Counted from the first letter of the stretch, positions 17,297 to 25,768 are shown. The stretch is DNA of 64,000 nt from Hymenobacter psoromatis (GCF_020012125.1 NZ_JAIFAG010000001.1:1550001-1614000), one strand, 5' to 3'. Translations and numbers: made by a program. Notes: generated by a model from the letters alone, not told the origin.

Positions 17297-18352
17297 TTAC
17301 AAAATCCGAATCGCCTGCCCGTCACTCAGCCGCTGCTGGCCGGCCACAATGACCTTCTCGTCGGCCTTCAGGCCCTGTTTGATGACGACCTGCTGGCCCT
17401 GCACGGCCCCCAGCACCACGCGGCGGCGGCGGGCGGTGGTGCCGGCCGCATCGGCCACGTACACCACGCTGGCCCCGTCGGGCTCCTGTACCACCAGCTG
17501 CGGGGCCACGGCCACCACGGCTTGGTTTTGGCCCGCCGGCAGCGGAATGCGGAGGCTGGCCAGCATTCCCGGCAGCAGGCGCAGGCCGGGGTTGGGCAGC
17601 AGCACCTTCAAGTAGAAGGTGCGCGAGGTAGGGTCCGCTACCGGGTTGATAACCTGCACCGTGCCGGGGTAGTCGCGGCCCAGCGCGGGCACTGTCACCC
17701 GCACCTTCGCGCCCTTGGCAATCCGGCCAATCTCGGCTTCCGGCACCACCGCCCGCGCAAATACCTGCTCGGTCTTGATGAGGCTGAAGGCTGGGCTGCC
17801 GGGCATCACCGTCACGCCCGGCTCCACCATTTTCGCCGCAATCAGCCCGGCAAACGGGGCGTGCAGGTTTGTGTCGCTGAGGTGCTTGCGGGCCACCTGC
17901 GCGTCGGCTTCGGCCCGTTGCAGGGCCGTGGTGGCCTGCACCAGCTCGCGCTCGGTTAGGGTTTGCACCTTAAAGAGCTGCTGGGAGCGGCGGGCGTGGT
18001 CGCGGGCTTCAAGCAGCGAGGCGTTGGCCCCGGCCAGCCCGCTGGCGTATTCTTCGGGATTTAGTTCAGCTAGCAGTTGGCCCTTCCGCACCTGGTCGCC
18101 CTCGCGTACTAGCACCCGCCGCACCGCGCCCGGCACCATAAAGCCCAGGCTGGCCGTGTTTTCGGCCTCAATCGTGCCGCTGTAGGTCTGGTTTTGCGGG
18201 CCAGTGAGCGTGCCCACCGCTTGCACTTCCACCGCCACTGGGGCAGGGCCGGCCGGCTGGTCGGTCGTTTTTTCGGCGGCGGACTTCGAGCACGCTACTA
18301 CCCCCGGCAACAAGGGGAGGGTAAGCCAAAAGAGTTTTAAGAATGGGCGCAT
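17297..18352 (-). CDS. RND efflux periplasmic adaptor (membrane-fusion lipoprotein)
   Basis: A 351-residue membrane-fusion protein linking the RND pump to TolC. An N-terminal signal with lipobox-like VVACSK (LLPGVVACSKS) suggests lipidation. The biotinyl-lipoyl-like halves are visible (GFMVPGAVRRVLVREGDQVRKGQLLAEL and NLHAPFAGLIAAKMVEPG), flanking an alpha-hairpin, then beta-barrel and membrane-proximal domains (VIVAGQQRLSDGQAIRI at the C-terminus). It is the first structural gene of the operon; its 192-bp upstream region carries two copies of a probable operator. Confidence 0.92.
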   Translation of the reverse strand: MRPFLKLFWLTLPLLPGVVACSKSAAEKTTDQPAGPAPVAVEVQAVGTLTGPQNQTYSGTIEAENTASLGFMVPGAVRRVLVREGDQVRKGQLLAELNPEEYASGLAGANASLLEARDHARRSQQLFKVQTLTERELVQATTALQRAEADAQVARKHLSDTNLHAPFAGLIAAKMVEPGVTVMPGSPAFSLIKTEQVFARAVVPEAEIGRIAKGAKVRVTVPALGRDYPGTVQVINPVADPTSRTFYLKVLLPNPGLRLLPGMLASLRIPLPAGQNQAVVAVAPQLVVQEPDGASVVYVADAAGTTARRRRVVLGAVQGQQVVIKQGLKADEKVIVAGQQRLSDGQAIRIL

Positions 18353-18383
18353 GAGGTAAGAAAAAAGCGTGAATAGAATTTTT

Positions 18384-18409
18384 ATTCACAAAGTGACCAG
18401 TAGTCCAAA
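18384..18409. promoter_or_regulatory. Operator-like repeat, copy 1, upstream of the efflux operon
   Basis: A 26-bp element beginning ATTCACAAA and ending TAGTCCAAA with a TGACCAGTAGTCC dyad inside. It matches the copy at 18486-18511 in 23 of 26 positions and the same orientation. It lies 32 bp upstream of the adaptor start, as expected for a repressor site. Confidence 0.65.
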
Positions 18410-18485
18410 TAGAATGAAAAAATAGCAACTTCATCAAAGCTGCTAGAAAGTTTGGCAAGGGTAATACGCTAAAGGATTAAATATC

Positions 18486-18511
18486 ATTCACAAAATGACT
18501 ATTAGTCCAAA
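18486..18511. promoter_or_regulatory. Operator-like repeat, copy 2, upstream of the efflux operon
   Basis: Second copy of the 26-bp element, 102 bp from the first, with the more symmetric core TGACTATTAGTCC. It lies between the efflux operon and the end of the TetR gene. Related dyads appear next to the TetR start (19175-19207) and at 22294-22313, which suggests a small regulon. Confidence 0.65.
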
Positions 18512-18544
18512 AAATAATCAAGACGGTGCTCTTTCTTGGTTCGC

Positions 18545-19174
18545 CTACTGCTTTGGCTTACGCAGCCCACCTTCCAGGTAAGCCAAGAACGTTTCAAACA
18601 ACTCCTGCGAATCAATGTGCCGCTCCTGGGCCAGATGCCCGCCCTTGCTTACGATAAACTGCATCATGCCGTAAGAGGAGGCCCAGAGCGTGTTAGACAT
18701 GAGGTCGGCCCGCAGGTCGGCCCGCAATGACCCGTCAGCGATACCCTGCTGCAACACGCGCTGAAACAGTTCGTTAATCGCCGTGGTGGTTTCGTACACT
18801 ACCCCCGCGTTAGTTGTGGGAAAAGGAGATTCGAAGAAAGCGATAAACCCAAAGTAGGCTGGGTTAGCTATCACGAAAGCGTAGTAGCCACGCATCATGC
18901 GCAGTATTTTTTGCAGGCCGGAACCTTCGCCCGCCGTGGCCGTAACGTACAAAGCGTGAAGCTCTTGCGTAGCTTGCTCGCTGATAGCCAGCATAATATC
19001 TTCCTTGCTGCGGTAGTGCCGGTACAGGGTGCCCTTGCCAAGCTCGGCCTCAGCGGCAATGTCGTCAATGGTGGCTGTTATCAGCCCTTTGGCCAGGAAT
19101 ACCTTTTTGGCGGCTTCCAGAATGGACGTTTCGCGATAGGCTTTTTCCCGCTGTTTGCGCTCGGTTACTCCCAT
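18545..19174 (-). CDS. TetR-family transcriptional regulator
   Basis: A 209-residue repressor with a standard N-terminal helix-turn-helix (ILEAAKKVFLAKG, then ATIDDIAAEAELGKGTLYRHYRSKEDI) and an all-helical ligand domain. It directly precedes the RND efflux operon on the same strand, so it most likely controls the pump and itself. Two TGACT-type dyads (19175-19188 and 19194-19207) sit at its start codon. Its first 110 bp overlap the 3' end of the alkA frame, which is unusual. Confidence 0.9.
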   Translation of the reverse strand: MGVTERKQREKAYRETSILEAAKKVFLAKGLITATIDDIAAEAELGKGTLYRHYRSKEDIMLAISEQATQELHALYVTATAGEGSGLQKILRMMRGYYAFVIANPAYFGFIAFFESPFPTTNAGVVYETTTAINELFQRVLQQGIADGSLRADLRADLMSNTLWASSYGMMQFIVSKGGHLAQERHIDSQELFETFLAYLEGGLRKPKQ

Positions 19175-20135
19175 TGACTAAGATGTCATTTTCTGACTGA
19201 CGGTCTAAAGGTACGCTGGATTTGGCCGGCGAAGGCCCCGCCGCGAAGTTGCGCAGCAGCAGGCCGGCCCAGTTGCGGTAGGGCCGCCAGCGTTCGGCCA
19301 CCCGTTCAAGGGCCAGCAGGGCGGGGTCATCGCCCAGGTCGTAGGCGGCGGCCATTGCCCGGTGCAGGCGCTTCTCGGTCAGCGGAAAGGCATCCGGCTC
19401 GCCTACCCCCCGCAGCATGACCAGTTCGGCTGAGAACGGCCCAATGCCGGGTAGCTGCTGCAATTTCGTCAGCGCCTCGGCACGGGGCAGGGCGCGCAGG
19501 CGGGCGCTGCTGAGCCCGTCGCCCGTGGCGGCGTGGCCCAGCACCCGCAGCTGCTCCACCTTGCGGGCGGCCAGCCCCCGCACGGCGGGCAGCGCGGCCA
19601 GCTGGTCGGGGGTCGGGAAGGCAAACAGCTGCTGGTCATCCAACTGCACCGCTACCCCGTGGGCCTCCATTATGCGGGCGGTGATGGCCGCCGCCTGCCT
19701 TACGGGCAGCTGGTGGCCGATAATGGCCCGCGCCGCCGCTTCGTAAGGGGTAGGAAACAACACGGGGCGTACGCCAGGGTGCCGCGCTCGCAGCTCGGCC
19801 ACCACCTGGTCGTGGGCGGCCACGGCGGCAAAACCGGCCCCGTCGGTATCGAGCGACAGCATCCGCAGTAGCTGCGTCCGTAGGTCGTCGGGTATGGCCT
19901 GGCCGGGGTTAGCCAGCACGCGGGCGCGCACTGGGCCGGCCGGGACGGGCTGGTCCAGGCGCACGCCCACCGTCAGCCAGGAGCCTTCCAGCAGCAGCGC
20001 CAGGTCGAGTACGTCGGCCCCGGCACCCGGCTCCGGGCGCAGGGCGGCTACGAAAGCGGCCCCGGCGGCCAGCGCCACGCTGGCCGCCAGCGAGTAATCG
20101 CCGGTATAAGGTAGGTGGAGGGTAGTGAGGGGCAT
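19065..20135 (-). CDS. alkA: DNA-3-methyladenine glycosylase II (AlkA-like), with extended C-terminus
   Basis: A 356-residue HhH-GPD glycosylase that would excise alkylated purines. The AlkA-type N-terminal domain is followed by YEAAARAIIGHQLPVRQAAAITARIM and the helix-hairpin-helix LQQLPGIGPFSAELVMLRG. After PDAFP, where most relatives have the catalytic Asp (PDAFPxxDLGL), this protein has Glu (PDAFPLTEKRL), possibly a subfamily trait. The domain ends around LLLRNFAAG (near residue 300). The remaining ~55 residues are polar, unlike the family, and run through the TetR promoter into the TetR gene, so a normal stop may have been lost. It begins 12 bp after alkB. Confidence 0.8.
   Translation of the reverse strand: MPLTTLHLPYTGDYSLAASVALAAGAAFVAALRPEPGAGADVLDLALLLEGSWLTVGVRLDQPVPAGPVRARVLANPGQAIPDDLRTQLLRMLSLDTDGAGFAAVAAHDQVVAELRARHPGVRPVLFPTPYEAAARAIIGHQLPVRQAAAITARIMEAHGVAVQLDDQQLFAFPTPDQLAALPAVRGLAARKVEQLRVLGHAATGDGLSSARLRALPRAEALTKLQQLPGIGPFSAELVMLRGVGEPDAFPLTEKRLHRAMAAAYDLGDDPALLALERVAERWRPYRNWAGLLLRNFAAGPSPAKSSVPLDRQSENDILVNGSNRAQTAGKSLSRNVHSGSRQKGIPGQRADNSHH
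19175..19207. promoter_or_regulatory. TGACT dyads at the TetR start (possible autoregulatory operator)
   Basis: TGACTAAGATGTCA (19175-19188) and TGACTGACGGTCTA (19194-19207) are two imperfect dyads sharing the TGAC half-sites of the operators upstream of the efflux genes. They abut the TetR start codon. The link is inferred from motif similarity. Confidence 0.4.
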
Positions 20136-20147
20136 GAGTAAGGCGCT

Positions 20148-20735
20148 TTAGAGTTGCGCATCCCGGTGGGGCCGGAATGTCCAGTTGATGCGCTCGCCCA
20201 CCGGGCGGGCGGTTTTTAGCACCGCGTGTTCCCATTCTTCCTGGCAACCGGGTAGCATAAGCAGTAGCGAGCCGCTTTCCAGTTCATAGTCCACTACTTG
20301 GCCACTGGTCTTGTGACGTAGCTTAAACCGCCGGGTGCTCCCCAAGCTCAGCGAAGCCACGGCCGGCCGCGTCCCAATTTGCGGAAAGCTATCCGAGTGC
20401 CAGCCAATGGAGTCTTTGCCGGTTACGTAGCGGTTGCCGACCGCGAAGTGGAAGGTTAGTCCGCTCAGCGTCTGAATCCGGTTGCGGGCTTCGAGCAGAA
20501 AATCGGGCCACGGTTCGGCCTTTAGCAAGGTGCCCCGGTATTCATAGCGGAAGTCGTCGCCAAACAGGGATTCCTCGCGCGGCACGGGGATTTTTTTGCC
20601 GTACATGTTCATCTCGCCCCGCGTCCAGGGCAGCGCCTGCGACCGGGCAAACCAGTCCAGGCTTTCGGCTGGACCCAGGAAGGTGGGGTAAAAGGCCACG
20701 GGCGGCGCGACGGGGGCGGCAAGCAGGGTAGGCAT
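20148..20735 (-). CDS. alkB: AlkB-like 2-oxoglutarate/Fe(II) dioxygenase (DNA dealkylation)
   Basis: A 195-residue AlkB-family oxygenase, starting at MPTLLAAPVAPP (ATG 20735). Substrate-side features are LPWTRGEMNMYGKKIPVPR and the FNxxxxNRYxxGxDSIGWHSD-type block (FAVGNRYVTGKDSIGWHSD), giving iron ligands H and D. The distal His is in WEHAV and the 2-oxoglutarate Arg pair in RINWTFR. It would directly reverse N1-methyladenine/N3-methylcytosine. Together with alkA 12 bp downstream it forms an alkylation-repair unit; no Ada-type regulator is next to them. Confidence 0.9.
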   Translation of the reverse strand: MPTLLAAPVAPPVAFYPTFLGPAESLDWFARSQALPWTRGEMNMYGKKIPVPREESLFGDDFRYEYRGTLLKAEPWPDFLLEARNRIQTLSGLTFHFAVGNRYVTGKDSIGWHSDSFPQIGTRPAVASLSLGSTRRFKLRHKTSGQVVDYELESGSLLLMLPGCQEEWEHAVLKTARPVGERINWTFRPHRDAQL

Positions 20736-20805
20736 GGCATCGTTAGGTTGGAGTTGACGAATTGATGAGATAAAACACAACCTTGATTATTAACAGATTG
20801 CGCCA

Positions 20806-21702
20806 TCATTCTTGCGCTCGCTCGTAGGCCGCTGCGAATTCCGGCGCAAAATCTTCCAGCTTAATTTTTCCTAGCTGAGTTGGCCGGTGCCGCTCATAGT
20901 CCGCGCCCAGTGCCCCGCTGTGAATGCTATTGCCCAGGTCCACCGACAGGGCGGCGATATGGGGCGGCACACCGCGCTGTTCCAGGGTTTGCAGCACCTG
21001 CTCGTCAGGGAAGGTGACCCACTTCAGCGCGGGCTTGGCGAGGGCCGCGCCCAGCACCCGCGCCACCTCGTCGGGCGTGCGCTCGTCGCTGGCCACGTAG
21101 CGCACGCTGCGGCCGGCGGCATCTGGGGCGGTTAGCTCCGCGGCCGCCGCGGCGGCAATGTCAGTGGGGTGCACCAGCACCAGCTTATCCTGACCGCCGT
21201 AATTGGCCCCCATAATATCCTGGTGCCTTATCAGCCCGAAGTAGTTGTTCAGGTTATAGTAAAAATAACCGGGCCGCAGGTGCGTCAGGGCCACGTTTGG
21301 CAGTGCGTTGAGCAGGCCCTCCACGTCGTGCGAGCCCAGAATAAAGCCGGTGCCCGTGCTTAGGTCCGCGCCCCAGCTGCTGAGGTGCACCACCCGCGGC
21401 ACGCCCGCCTGACCGATGGCCTGCGCGTAGCTGCCGCCCAGCTGCTGGTAGTACGCCCGCGGGTCGGGCGCGCCAAAATTGGGCGGTATCATCACGAACA
21501 CGGCCCCGGCCCCGGCGAAGGTCGCGGCCAGAAAGTCCGCGTCCTGCACCGAGCCAATGGCCGCGGTAGCGCCCAGGGCCGCGATAGTGGCCCGCCGGTC
21601 GGCACTGCGGCTGATAACCGTGACGGCGTGGCCCTGTCCAACTAGGTTCTCTGCCAGTGGCTGGCCCACATGGCCCAAAGAGCCGGTAATGACAATTTTC
21701 AT
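20806..21702 (-). CDS. NmrA-like NAD(P)-binding atypical SDR
   Basis: A 298-residue NAD(P)-binding protein of the NmrA/HSCARG type: MKIVITGSLGHVGQPLAENLVGQGHAVTVISRSADR carries the TGxxGxxG dinucleotide loop and an Arg that favours NADP. VFVMIPPNFGAPDPRAYYQQLGG follows, then VVHLSSWGAD and a C-terminal region with GRSVRYVASDERTPDEVA. The classical YxxxK is not evident, as in other redox-sensing NmrA members. It could be a quinone reductase (YtfG-like) or a sensor. It lies 70 bp before alkB on the same strand. Confidence 0.8.
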   Translation of the reverse strand: MKIVITGSLGHVGQPLAENLVGQGHAVTVISRSADRRATIAALGATAAIGSVQDADFLAATFAGAGAVFVMIPPNFGAPDPRAYYQQLGGSYAQAIGQAGVPRVVHLSSWGADLSTGTGFILGSHDVEGLLNALPNVALTHLRPGYFYYNLNNYFGLIRHQDIMGANYGGQDKLVLVHPTDIAAAAAAELTAPDAAGRSVRYVASDERTPDEVARVLGAALAKPALKWVTFPDEQVLQTLEQRGVPPHIAALSVDLGNSIHSGALGADYERHRPTQLGKIKLEDFAPEFAAAYERAQE

Positions 21703-21767
21703 GGAAGTTGTTTTTACGAGGGTAACTTTTTCAATTCGGCCGGGAACGTTGGTCGAATAAGCCTAAA

Positions 21768-21842
21768 AATGGCCGCTCTCAGCTAACGGCTTGTCCGTAC
21801 CGCGAGCGGTCTGAAACAAGCCGTTGCCTGGGAGCGGCCATT
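21768..21842. repeat. Intergenic inverted repeat (family E)
   Basis: About 27-bp arms (AATGGCCGCTC...AACGGCTTGT against its complement ending GGAGCGGCCATT) with a few mismatches around a ~21-nt loop that holds a small internal dyad (ACCGCGAGCGGT). It fills the gap between two minus-strand genes and may act as a terminator or a REP-like element. Confidence 0.75.
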
Positions 21843-21859
21843 CAAACGGAGCCTCAGGG

Positions 21860-22198
21860 CTAGCTCAGGCTGCCCGCCGCGTCGGTCAGCAGCTTGCCGA
21901 TTTGCTTGATTTTGTCGGCCGTAACGCCTTCGGCGCTGCTGGCGGCGGCCGTCGTGTGGTGGCCGATGGAGGCCAGCGCTTTTTTCAGGGCCGGGCCCGA
22001 GAGGTTGTCGCCGCTGAGCAGTGTGTCCAGCTCTTTCAGCTCGCCGGCCAGCTTGTGCAGGGCCGGTACTTTGCTGCCGTTGAGGGTTTCTACCCAGCTG
22101 TGAAGGCTGCGGGTAGCACCACCTTTGGCGTGGCTCAGACCCTGGCTAAGCGACTCGATGGTGGAAGTGAGGTGGGCGGTGGCGGAGGTATCCGACAT
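21860..22198 (-). CDS. Small helical protein of unknown function
   Basis: A 112-residue protein rich in Ser, Ala, Leu and Lys with no signal peptide or membrane segment. It looks all-helical (LTSTIESLSQGLSHAKGG; ALHKLAGELKELDTLLSG; ADKIKQIGKLLTDAAGS). I do not recognise the family. The upstream region holds a TGACT..AGTCA dyad (22294-22313) like those near the TetR gene, so it may belong to the same regulon. The AT-rich gap 22199-22376 between it and the transposase remnant shows nothing else. Confidence 0.6.
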   Translation of the reverse strand: MSDTSATAHLTSTIESLSQGLSHAKGGATRSLHSWVETLNGSKVPALHKLAGELKELDTLLSGDNLSGPALKKALASIGHHTTAAASSAEGVTADKIKQIGKLLTDAAGSLS

Positions 22199-22293
22199 GG
22201 TAATGGGGATTGGGGTAAACGAAATGATGAGCTAGGCAAGACCTTCTTGCCGACTCTATTAACGCGGGTAAACTAAAAAGGTTTACTTTTAGT

Positions 22294-22313
22294 CAAAAAA
22301 TGACTGATAGTCA
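22294..22313. promoter_or_regulatory. TGACT dyad upstream of the small helical protein
   Basis: TGACTGATAGTCA (22301-22313) has TGACT and AGTCA half-sites around GAT, preceded by a further half-site, CAAAAAA. On the minus strand it reads TGACTATCAGTCA, close to TGACTATTAGTCC at 18496. It lies about 100 bp upstream of the ATG at 22198. Confidence 0.45.
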
Positions 22314-22376
22314 TAAAATGGCCATACTTATTTTCATTAAGTAGGTATTTATACTGACTACGAATAAGTTAGCAGT

Positions 22377-23621
22377 TTATAGTTCTATCTGAAGAGCATC
22401 AAAAAGTGTGGGGCAATGGGGGTAGGCTGCCATCTGCATCGGTTCTGCTGGCACTGACCGGAAGCCCGGGTACTGTTGCCGGAAATAGTCTTCCCATTCC
22501 TCGTTGAGCACTTTGGTACGGGCCTTTACGAGCAGATGCGCGCCCTTTTTGGTCCACTGCATCTGCTGTCGCTTCACCATTCGCTTGGCCAGCACTTGGT
22601 TCACCGCCGACTCCACAAAGCCCGTAGACACCCGTTCGCCGTAGCGCTGGCGCTCCGAGTAGTCCACGATGAAGGCGCTGTTCTGCTCCACATAGGTGTG
22701 AAAATCAGCCAGTAGCCGAGCCAACGGCTTGTACTTGCTGTATTTCCGGGCCACCAGCGGGTCGTCTTGGTGCGTGGCCAGCGCGTCGTCCAGGTCCAGG
22801 ATTTTCTCTAGCGCCCGCTCGGCGCTGCCGTGCCAGAGGTGCCATTTGATGCTGGTCAAGCCGTCTTGCAGCGCTTTTCCCCCAGCCGTATCGACCTGAG
22901 CGAAGCCCAGCGCGTATTGCTGCAGCACCGTCAGGCGCATGGTCAGGTGAAACCAGTCCAGGATGTGCGTGGACTCCGCACTCAGGTAGCTGGTCAGCGA
23001 CCGTAGAACCGCGGCTCCATCGGTGAAAAATTCCACCGACTGATTAGCCTGCAGCCCCTGCGAACGCAGGACTTCAAACACGCGCCGCCGTGGCTTGGTA
23101 TCGACCTCCTGCACGAAGCCGAAGCATTTGGCATCCCCTTCGGCGGGAATGCTTTTGCCCGCAATCACCTCGAAGCAGCCCTTTTTATGCCAGTGCCGGA
23201 CGTAGCCGCCGTCCAGGCCGACCACCAGCGGGCGAGGCGGGCACGGCAAGGCCTCGCGGTCGCGCTGACAAACGCCGTGAAAAGGGGCCACTTCCTGCGG
23301 CAGCTGCTGTTCCTGCGCCTCGATCACGGCATGCAGGTGCTGCTGGATGGTCGTACCTGATAGTCTCGCACTCAGGGGCAGCACGTCGTGGAGCAAATCG
23401 GCCGTTTTCTGGTAGGGAATCAGGCTGGCCCACTTGGTTTCCAAATAGAGCCGCTCCGGCGTCACGTGCTGCGGAAATAGGTGCTGGAGGGGGCTGAATG
23501 TTTTGGCTCCCGCCTCGGTGGGCAGCAAATAATAGCGCGGGCTGTCGACCGTCACATTCCTGAACAAGGTTTTCAGCTGGAGCGGGTAGCTGCCCTTCTT
23601 GCGCAACCCGCTGGGCTCCAA
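22377..23621 (-). mobile_element. 5'-truncated transposase, probably ISKra4 family
   Basis: A 414-residue transposase frame missing its N-terminus: a TAG lies two codons upstream of the apparent TTG start and the sequence changes abruptly to an IS481 element. Visible motifs are RPLVVGLDGGYVRHWHKKGCFEVIAGK (first catalytic Asp region), VEFFTDGAAVLRSL, HILDWFHLTMRLTVLQQY and STGFVESAVNQVLAKRMVKRQQMQWTKKGAH, the last with the catalytic Glu region. The WFHLTMR block and length suggest ISKra4; ISL3 or a related group is the alternative. Terminal repeats were not identified. It is head-to-head with the IS481 fragment, so both were cut at the same junction. Confidence 0.75.
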
Positions 23622-24488
23622 ACGCTAGCTACACGCCATAACATCGACCCTAAAACGGTGGCCAAGTGGCGTAAACGCACGACGACTGATGCCCCGATGG
23701 AGCCGAAGCCCGTTTCGACGGTGCTTACTACCGAAGAAGAGGCTATTGCCGTCGCCTTTCGTCCCCACACGCTGCTGCCGCTCGATGACTGTCTATAGGC
23801 CCTGCAAGAAACCATCCCGCACCTTTCGCGCTCGGCGCTGCACCGCTGTTTTCAGCGCCACGGCGTGAGTCGCCTACCGTTGAGCGAAGACGGGCAGTCC
23901 TCGCCAAAGAAAAAGTTTAAAGACTATCCGATTGGCTACCTGCACGTCGATTTTGCCGAGGTGCCTACGGAAGAAGGCCGTTAGTGCCTCTTTGTCGCCA
24001 TCGACCGCACCAGCCAGGTGGCCTTCGCCGAATTGCCTACGAGAGCGAAACGAGTGGTAACGGCGAATTTTCTGCGGCGCGTGCTGGAGAAATTGCTGTA
24101 TAAAGTGCATACAGTACTGACAGACAATGGGGTGCAACTCACGCCCCAGCCGCACCAACTCCTACCAGGCGGCCACAGTTTTGACCGTATTTGTCGGGAA
24201 TACGGCGTGGCGCATCGCCTCACCAAACCGGCCCATCCCTGGACCAACGGGCAGGTCGAGCGCTTCAACCGCACCCTCAAAGAGGCGACCGTGCAGCGCT
24301 ATCACTACGAATCTACGGCCCAGCTGAACGAACACTTGCAAGCCTTTTTGCTGGCCTACAATCACGCCAAACGCCTCAAACGCCTGCGTGGCCTGACCCC
24401 GCACGAGTTTATCTGCGCCCAGTGGCAGAAAAATCCTACTATCTTCAGTCGTGACCCCACCCAGCTCACCCTGGGACTATACATCTAG
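23622..24488 (+). pseudogene. IS481-type transposase, 5'-truncated with two in-frame TAG codons
   Basis: One continuous frame encodes LATRHNIDPKTVAKWRKRT (helix-turn-helix), then DDCL-TAG-ALQETIPHLSRSALHRCFQ, then GYLHVDFAEVPTEEGR-TAG-CLFVAIDRTSQVAFAE (first D), TVLTDNGVQLTP (second D), YGVAHRLTKPAHPWTNGQVERFNRTLKEATV (Glu) and LLAYNHAKRLKRLRGLTPHEFI. Both stops (23796-23798 and 23982-23984) are substitutions; no frameshift is present. About 20 N-terminal residues are missing where it meets the ISKra4-like remnant. It is inactive unless amber codons are suppressed. Confidence 0.85.
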
Positions 24489-25428
24489 TAAGCGAAGGAG
24501 TTTGAGCGTGTGAGATGTATATGCTGCCATCTTTACCAATGCTTGAAGCGTACATATTTACTTTTTCCACGGTTAGCAGAGTAGCCCGCCCATGTCCGGC
24601 ATCTATACGCTCTTGTATGTCGGCCAGCTAGGCATCGTACACGAGCTGAAAAGGTAGTTGAGCTACGGTCTGCGGTTGGCTAGCCTGCTGCCATTCGGCT
24701 AGCGCCCGGTCAGCCAAAATCCGAAAAATACCCGGCTCAATCGTGTATTGCAACCCGCTAACCTCTTCTCGTAAATCAGGTTTGATACCCTCAACAAAGT
24801 CTTCATAGCTAAAGGCTTGGTGAAACGTAATGAAGCCTACTTACCCAGATTGACGATAATTGTCAAAACGGGCTACTACCTGCTCCCTAGAGTAAGTTGT
24901 GTTGACAGTATCTTCTGTCAATCTCTCAATTAGCCCTACTACTCGTGCTGCAGTATGAAAGGTTTTGCCTGTACCGGGCGGGCCGTAGAGAATTTGATTT
25001 AGCGGGAAGTTCAGCTTAGATTTCTGGCTACTTGGGTTGCCACCTACCAGTGCCGCCAAATGGGTAGGCTCCACAACGCGCTCCACCGTGTCCCAGTAGC
25101 GCCCGATACCCGGCACTGCTTTTTCGGTTAAATCTTTCTCTTTGAAATCCTTGTTCCAATTAACGGTCAGATGCCGCCCATCGTCTTGGTTCGCAGTCAC
25201 CACGCCCTTGGCTTTGATGCGCAGCACCGACGTCTTTAAACCGTTGTGGTAGAATAGCGATTTTATGAAAACCGGGCTGCCAACCGTGATGCTTTTCACT
25301 AAATCCAGGTATTCGGCCTGGTAGCCATTTTCCCAAATGTCGTTTTAAATGAAGCGAGTCGTCTGGTCGCGGGGATTGTTGTCGTGCCAGTAAGCACCAA
25401 GAAGATAGGCAACTAGTTGGTCAGTCAT
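24489..25428 (-). pseudogene. mcrB: 5' half of an McrB-like AAA+ GTPase gene with three in-frame stops
   Basis: From ATG 25428 the frame reads MTDQLVAYLLGAYWHDN, meets TAA (25345-25347), and continues NDIWENGYQAEYLDLVKSI, the N-terminal domain of Bacteroidota McrB-like proteins. The Walker A NQILYGPPGTGKTFHTA follows, then TAA (24841-24843), then VGFITFHQAFSYEDFVEGIKP, an McrB hallmark, and TAG (24628-24630). The frame runs without indels to the IS481 boundary near 24489, where the Walker B, sensor and C-terminal regions are lost. It lies on the same strand as mcrC at 6986-8314. The boundary is approximate. Confidence 0.85.
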
Positions 25429-25768
25429 TAGGGTATATGGTAGCTATTAGTTAATATGAGGGCGCAATGCTGAGTCGCAGCCACCCTGTCTTCCAAACTA
25501 CCCCCAATGCCTCGCTAGGGTGTAATCTCTTTATACCTTGCTGGGCGGTACCAGTAAAATTTGAAGCTTAGCGCCGCTCGGGCCGCGTAGCCGCTGGTCC
25601 GCGCCTAGAAGGGCCTGGGCCAGATAAGCAGGCATGGAAGCTGCCTGCTGGCCGTGCTATATCGCCTGTTAGTCGGAGGTAGGTAACCAAGGAGCCGAGC
25701 TGAACGAACAAGGGATGCAGACCGTAGGAAGAATTACGCAAGTGTTTTATTCTGTTCTACGCCCAAAT
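25429..25768. other. Intergenic region between the mcrB remnant and poxB
   Basis: A 340-bp region without a convincing gene. It is AT-richer near 25440-25470 and becomes typical host DNA toward poxB. The defence and IS graveyard appears to end here. No terminator-like hairpin or clear promoter was found by eye. Confidence 0.5.

Noticed and set aside
23796..25347. Genetic-code change or programmed stop readthrough
   Set aside because: TAA and TAG end many intact genes in the same window, and the affected genes are also truncated by IS events, so decay is simpler.
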